Assembly (NCBI RefSeq): GCF_051106095.1 | Contig: NC_135786.1 | Coordinates: forward strand, 200,195,001 to 200,259,000 | DNA from: Pogona vitticeps | Taxonomy: Eukaryota; Chordata; Lepidosauria; Squamata; Agamidae | DNA length: 64,000 nt | Direction of reading: 5' to 3' | Position numbers and translations under genes: made by a program | Notes under the pieces: model-generated | Database searches by the model: none | What the model saw: only the letters and a program-made list of their open reading frames with translations | What the model was told of the DNA's origin: nothing | In this document: one piece after another, positions 59,139 to 64,000 of the stretch | Layout of the letters: the number at the start of each line of letters is the position of its first letter | Position numbering within the stretch: the first letter of the stretch is position 1

Positions 59139-59417
59139 CTCTGTTTCCCCGAAAATAAGACCTAACCTGAAAATAAGCCCTAGTATGATTTCTCAGGATG
59201 CTTGTAATATAAGCCCTACCCCAAAAATAAACCCCAATTGAAACCCCACCCTCCACCACTGTACAGCAACCAGAAGAAAATGACATGACTGTAAGTAAAT
59301 GTAGATTGTTGTACATGAAAAAATAAATAAAACATCCCCTGAAAATAAGCCCTAATGCGTTTTTGGAGCAAAAAAAAAAATTAATATAAGACCCTGTCTT
59401 ATTTTCAGGAAACACAG
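59139..59417. mobile_element. Tc1/mariner-type MITE, second copy (279 bp)
   Basis: The left end is CTCTGTTTCCCCGAAAATAA. The right end on the minus strand is CTGTGTTTCCTGAAAATAAG. It is flanked by TA (59137-59138 and 59418-59419) and collinear with 55768-56044 throughout. It lies between the ARMC1 and MTFR1-candidate promoters. Confidence 0.87.
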
Positions 59418-60199
59418 TATTGAAAGCAAGCTATTTTGTGGGTATGAAGTTGCTGCCAATCCTATTATTCTGTTTCCCATTGTTGAACTTGCTATATTCA
59501 CATAGAGTTATAGTATCCTGTACATCTTGCAGTGCTGAGGATCTAGCAATGTGGCATCTCTGAGGAAGCACATTTAATAAATGGTGGAAAGTGAAGGGGC
59601 TTTCTTGCCAATATTATGTGCCATGAATTTTCCTTCAAACTTATTGCAGCCCTAATTGAGTTTTGTAAACACATGAGATGTTCAAGAAGTGCTATTCCCA
59701 AGTGAGGTTTCATAGCCAAGCCTGGGCATCCCAAATCCTAGTCCAACGTTCTTTCTGCCACATCAGATGACTCTCTGAAACTAATCTGTGATGCAGTAAA
59801 TTCTAGTCAATGAAAGCTTACTTTTCAGGAATGGAAATGCTGTTTCCTTCCAGTGTTAGGCTCCAGTTCTCCCCTTAACTTCACACATGGCCAACAATAG
59901 GAGGATGTGAACTGCAACATCTGAAGGACTACCAGTTCTCCAACCCTGGACGCCATAAAATTGTTCACCTCTGCCCCAATAATTGTTTTACATATGTGCT
60001 ACAGTGAACTTGTATCCTTAGGATAAGGGCTTATTTGAAAATAAGTTCTAAACAGAGATTGAACCGTGTTTTAAAATGACACATAGCAGCATGTTGCAAA
60101 AAAGACGACCGCCGTAGGGGATGGACGTTCTGTATAAGCAGGAAGCGAAAATGAGTGATTTTCTGATTTTCTCATGTCTACTGTGAATCTAGGCTGTCC

Positions 60200-60987
60200 A
60201 ATTGTATTGCATTGCGAACACATCTCCGGCAGATGGCGCGCTGACGGGATTCTCCAGGACTGAGTTGCGGAAAGCCTTTCACCCTTCACACCGTAGACAC
60301 CCGTCAGATTTCCTGAAGCCACAGAGACGGAGACCGTGATGTCTATCCATTGGGCCATAGATGTGCACGAGCAAACCGGCCGGTCTTTTTCCTGTTCTCT
60401 ATGATCGGCTAACGACTCTTGGCCTGAAGTCTCGCCTCCGTCAATGGCAGACGCGGATTGGTCGGAATTGTAGCCGGCGCCGCTGGGGGATTGGTTACGC
60501 GGCAAGGCTGAGAAGACGGCGAGTAAGGCGAGGGAATGAGCTGGCCGAGCTTCGCGGCTCCTGAGGTGAATGAGAAAAGGGGTCGCTAGGAGGAGGGCGA
60601 GCGGGTGGGTTTGAGGAGGGGAAAGGCGGGTCCGTTTTCCTATCAAGCCTCAGGCGGTCGGTCTTAAAAGTGTAAAGCCTTTCGCAAGGCGGGACTTCGG
60701 AGCGGCGTCGGTGGCCGGCTCTAGCCGGGGCGGGAGCTGAGGGAGAACACGAGCCGTCTGGGTTGGGAGGACACGCGGTCTCGGCTCTGGACGGGCTTCG
60801 GGGGCGGCAGCAGCACCTCCGCCTTGGCTCCCACTGAAGGCAGTCGAAGAGAGAGGACCGCGAGGGCTTCGCTTGACCGCGACAGTTGCCCTCGTTTTCC
60901 CTTGGGACTATTGGTTTTTCTCGTTTTTTCTGTAATTCGGCCCTGAAGTGACCCTAGTTTTGTGAGCATAGTAGAGGCAGTAACAAA
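60200..60987 (+). promoter_or_regulatory. MTFR1: CpG island, probable MTFR1 promoter and 5' UTR
   Basis: The most CpG-dense stretch of the window (about 60420-60880). It has ATTGG (CCAAT) boxes at 60457-60461 and 60490-60494 and many GGCG and CGG runs. It lies directly upstream of a strong-context ATG and a consensus donor. The start site is probably between 60.5 and 60.8 kb but cannot be placed. The island faces away from ARMC1, matching the head-to-head ARMC1-MTFR1 order I recall in human. Confidence 0.6.
60226..60239 (+). promoter_or_regulatory. CTCF-like motif in the inter-promoter region
   Basis: CCGGCAGATGGCGC agrees with CCASYAGRKGGCRS at 13 of 14 positions, at the edge of the MTFR1-candidate CpG island. 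Read by eye; chance alone could give about one such match in the window. Confidence 0.35.
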
Positions 60988-61071
60988 ATGGGAGCAAAGG
61001 TGCTGCTGAGCAGGCAGAATTCGGTTTTGAGTAAGCACTCTGTGCTACAGGCAGCAAGGCTTGATTCCCAG
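60988..61071 (+). CDS. MTFR1: Candidate first coding exon, probably MTFR1
   Basis: The sequence AACAAAATGG gives a start with A at -3 and G at +4. The frame runs 28 codons to CAG|GTAAGG at 61071/61072 and leaves the exon in phase 0. The peptide begins MGAKVLLSRQNSVLSKHS and continues VLQAARLDSQ. It has five basic residues against one acidic, in a leucine/valine/serine-rich amphipathic pattern like a mitochondrial presequence. I do not recognise it as a known MTFR1 N-terminus (human starts MLGWIKRL as I recall), so it may be an alternative start or simply a 5' UTR exon. The gene name is inferred only from synteny with the human ARMC1-MTFR1 pair. An alternative donor (GAGTAAGC) lies inside it near 61029. 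Confidence 0.35.
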
Positions 61072-62084
61072 GTAAGGCCTAGATAGAGCTGGGTGTTTCT
61101 AAGGTTGCAAATTATGCGCTCCCCTTGAACAGCAGTCATATGCAAGGTCAAAATGTTCCCCTGTTTGACTTCTCTTTCTCTCCTACGCTTGGAGCATTGG
61201 CCTGTCTCCGATGAGGCAGCAACTAACCTTGAGCATTTTATTTCCTAACTGCTTCTTCCCTTCTCTCTTGCGTTCTAGTAAACAACAGTGTGAGGCCCAT
61301 CCTGCTTTTTGGGAGCTAGAGCTGTGGAATCTTACCAGCTTGGTGCAGAATTGCAAATAAAAACAAGTGGAGGGAGCAAAGTGTTTGGGATTGGCTTCTA
61401 CCTTAGTATTGAGTTCTGGAATTGGTACTATTCCCACATTGGATTGTTTCTGCTTTAACAGCAAATGAAAATGTTGTGTATAGCCATATTAAGCCTTAAG
61501 TTAAAGCTTGAACTTGAAAGGTCACAAGAAATCAAGACAATCCTTTCTATGGATTATCAGGGAATATATGTAAGAACAAATAATGTTTTGTGTGCTTGTT
61601 TAATAAGGTCACAGCCAGTGTTTTCTAACAGCTATTTAGAGTATTGCTGGTACTGTGGGAAATGTATACATGATCTGAAATACTGTATATATAGCTTACG
61701 GTCTTTGAGCAATTACAAGGTCATATGTTGTGTGCCAGCACTTGCATTTTTAGACAGATAGGGTTTTTTAAGGAGACATAAAAATGGAACATAACATGTG
61801 GGGCGGCGTTTCAGAGAGATAGAGGGTTCCAACATAATTCAGAAAAAAGGAGTTATCTGATACCTTTTAAAACTAACATGTTGTCTATTTAGATCAAGTG
61901 AGCTGTGTGCTCAGCCAGAGTTCCGAACACTTTGGGGAAGGAACCAAAGTTAAGAGTAGAGCACATGTTTTCCATGCCAAAAGTCCCTAGTTCAGCCTAT
62001 GATATTGCCACTTAAAAGAACCCCCTCTCTCCTTTTCCTAGTGTCTGTCCCATCTTGTCCAAAGTTTTTTCCCTTATATAAAAT

Positions 62085-62186
62085 TGTTTTTAATTATATT
62101 GTTATATTTTGTTGTAAGCCGCCTAGAGTGGTCTTAATTGACTAGATAGGCGGGATATAAATTAAATAAATAAATAAATAAATAAT
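62085..62186 (+). mobile_element. L2-type LINE 3' tail
   Basis: TTGTTGTAAGCCGCCTAGAG, GATAGGCGGGATATAAATTA and an (AAAT)n tail. A typical 5'-truncated L2-type 3' end, related to that at 2640-2715. Confidence 0.65.
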
Positions 62187-63879
62187 ATTAGATTCACTGA
62201 GTCAGTTTAGATTATTGGGCTAAATGCAAAGTAATGTGTTTTGATATAAAGCAGCTTCCATTATTCCTATGTAAGGACAGCACTGTCATTTGTATAACAT
62301 CACTCATGTTGTTTCAACCGTTCATTGAGGCACATATGAAAATGCTGTCCATATTTTTACATCTGTTAGGAAAACTGTGGTTCAAACATGCCTCAGGAGT
62401 ATTTTAAAGCCTTAACATTTTTGTTGAAATGTCTATGCTTCCATACAACAGAGTTGCAATGAAGTCAAATTCATGCACGCACAACTTTTGTGTAGCTAAT
62501 TGTTACCTCCAGCTAGGTCATTTGCTTGACTCAGCCACAGTTGTAAACTCAAAAGACTAATGGAAGTCTAATGGATTCCTTATAAACCCTGGGATATACA
62601 GTAGCATGACGAGCAATAGTATATTAGATTACATTATGGTTTGGATATTTTAGATATTACTGCCTGTACTTCTAATACTTATTTAAAAAGCATTTTAAAG
62701 GTCTCAATGCTATGAAATTGAAATACATTTTAAAAAATAAGCATTGCTTATAGGCTTACAACTTAATAGAACAAAGAGTGCAAGGGAGTAATTCAGAGTT
62801 GTGATACTTAAATCCAAATTGCAGCTATGGGTCTGTGTAAACTTTGATATTTTAATATGCTTGTTGCCTATTATAAAATTGGAAGTTTGTGTTTTGAGCT
62901 TTTTTGAGCAGGCCAAGAAATTCAACAGTATTAGTTCTGTTTCTTCGTCATCATAGTAATATCGTGTGGTCATTATTCTTATCTAACAACCCTAAAAGTC
63001 CATTATACTAATGGGTAGGTTACCCAAGATTAGCTAGCTTCAATCAAAGCCGAGAGCCATTTTAAAAACCTATAGCAGGGAAACTACTTTAGGTTTTGGA
63101 AAGTCAGCATCAGTAATTCCAGAAGGTTTATTATTTCTTATTTGTGGCAAGTGTCCATCTGGGTTCTATAAAGTAGATCCTAATCCATGAAATTTTATAA
63201 TAAATTTATTAGGTCAGAATCCAGTACTATTCTTCAGCTGGATACAACTGTTTTCACCAGGATTTATAGCCTTGACTTCCTGCTATCTATACACATTAAA
63301 AATAAATAAATCTGTGAGCTGGGAAACATTTTAGAGCAGATTCTTGACACTCTGTTGGTCTGCAGGAGGGGGTGGGGAGGGGGAGGAAGTCCGTAATCCA
63401 TTGGTGTTAAATACCAAACTGGACTGTTGGATCATGACCATAATATTTAGGATGCCATAAGGCTCTTTGTTTGTGTGGACAGGTAGTTTTGTTGGAAGTG
63501 GTGGTCTTATGTAAAAATATAAAGCCACAATAGTACCTAGCATGCTTTCTGGTTGCCTTGGTGAGGAGTTGGCCAGAAGTGAGCAATTTGCAAAGAAAAC
63601 TATATCAATCTGATTCTTTCCCTTTATGTCCTCAGAATGAGAAATCCTGTGTTGTCGTCTTTAGATTTGAAAGTGGAACAGCACATTGTTTCTTTACTGA
63701 GCCGAAGGAGATCTCCCATCTAGCTAGTACTTAGGTATTCCAAATAAAACATGCCTTGCTCTACTGAAACTCCATGTAGCCAAATGCTTCCAGATTAAAA
63801 AGAATGCAGATAAAATGATAGTTTGAAATGAATACTGAACTGCTGAAGAACTACAAATGTGTAGCCATGATAGTATCTG

Positions 63880-64000
63880 TTTTGTCGTTAAGTCATGTCT
63901 GACTCTTCATGACTCCGTGGACTAGAGCATGCCAGGCCCTCCTGTCTTCCACTGCCTGCCAGAGTTGGGTCAAATTCACATTGGTAGCTTCAATGACACT
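63880..64000 (-). mobile_element. BovB (RTE) LINE 3' end, runs off the window
   Basis: The plus strand GTCGTTAAGTCATGTCTGAC, TCTTCATGACTCCGTGGACT and GCATGCCAGGCCCTCCTGTC is the antisense of the BovB 3' end, aligned with 15258-15339 and continuing further into the element. The remainder lies beyond 64000. Confidence 0.8.

Larger units (their letters stand above)
61072..64000 (+). other. Probable first intron of the MTFR1 candidate
   Basis: AT-rich sequence with no exon I can support. It holds a possible amniote-repeat fragment near 61845-61890, an L2-type 3' tail (62085-62186) and an antisense BovB end at the window edge. The rest shows nothing recognisable. Confidence 0.35.

Noticed and set aside
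60071-60646. 191-codon minus-strand frame in the CpG island
   Set aside because: Long frames on the opposite strand are common in GC-rich promoters. No homology or donor site supports it.
1-64000. CRISPR arrays, operons, phage or bacterial systems
   Set aside because: The sequence is vertebrate nuclear DNA. No spaced direct repeats or prokaryotic gene clusters were seen.

Overview
This is vertebrate nuclear DNA, most likely from a lizard. It has a spliced gene with long introns, CpG-rich promoters and a squamate-type repeat load: BovB, a Sauria SINE with a BovB-like tail, L2- and CR1-type LINEs, tRNA-derived SINEs, hAT and Tigger-like MITEs, and a Penelope-like remnant. Species cannot be fixed from the window.

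Layout. Roughly 1-30.8 kb is intergenic or downstream sequence. It contains a 5'-truncated L2-type LINE (265-2715), a CR1 3' end (6540-7487), an I/Vingi-like LINE fragment on the minus strand (19315-20494), a Sauria SINE, a tiny BovB copy, several MITEs and microsatellites. No host gene is recognisable there. From about 57.8 kb down to 32.0 kb (minus strand) lies ARMC1, the one host gene I can name with confidence. Six coding exons give a complete 279-residue protein with canonical splice sites and no break, behind a probable non-coding first exon in a CpG-rich promoter. Its introns hold Tigger-like elements (three within 2.5 kb), a tandem pair of hAT MITEs, a Penelope-like insertion and old L2 and CR1 pieces. 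A second, stronger CpG-rich region at 60.2-61.1 kb ends in a plus-strand exon with a strong-context ATG and a consensus splice donor. By human gene order (ARMC1 minus, MTFR1 plus, head to head) this is probably the first exon of MTFR1. The rest of the window would be its first intron.

How the genes relate. ARMC1 is a mitochondria-associated protein of the MIB/MICOS bridging complex and MTFR1 is a mitochondrial fission regulator, so the window appears to hold a divergent pair of mitochondrial genes about 3 kb apart. The ARMC1 upstream region carries CCAAT boxes, a ZNF143-like site and an NRF1-like palindrome. Nothing points to a new multigene system. The most informative structures are transposon insertions with readable target duplications: a shared triple hAT duplication, a 12-bp duplication around a hammerhead-like Penelope remnant, and an 82-bp BovB with a perfect 12-bp duplication.
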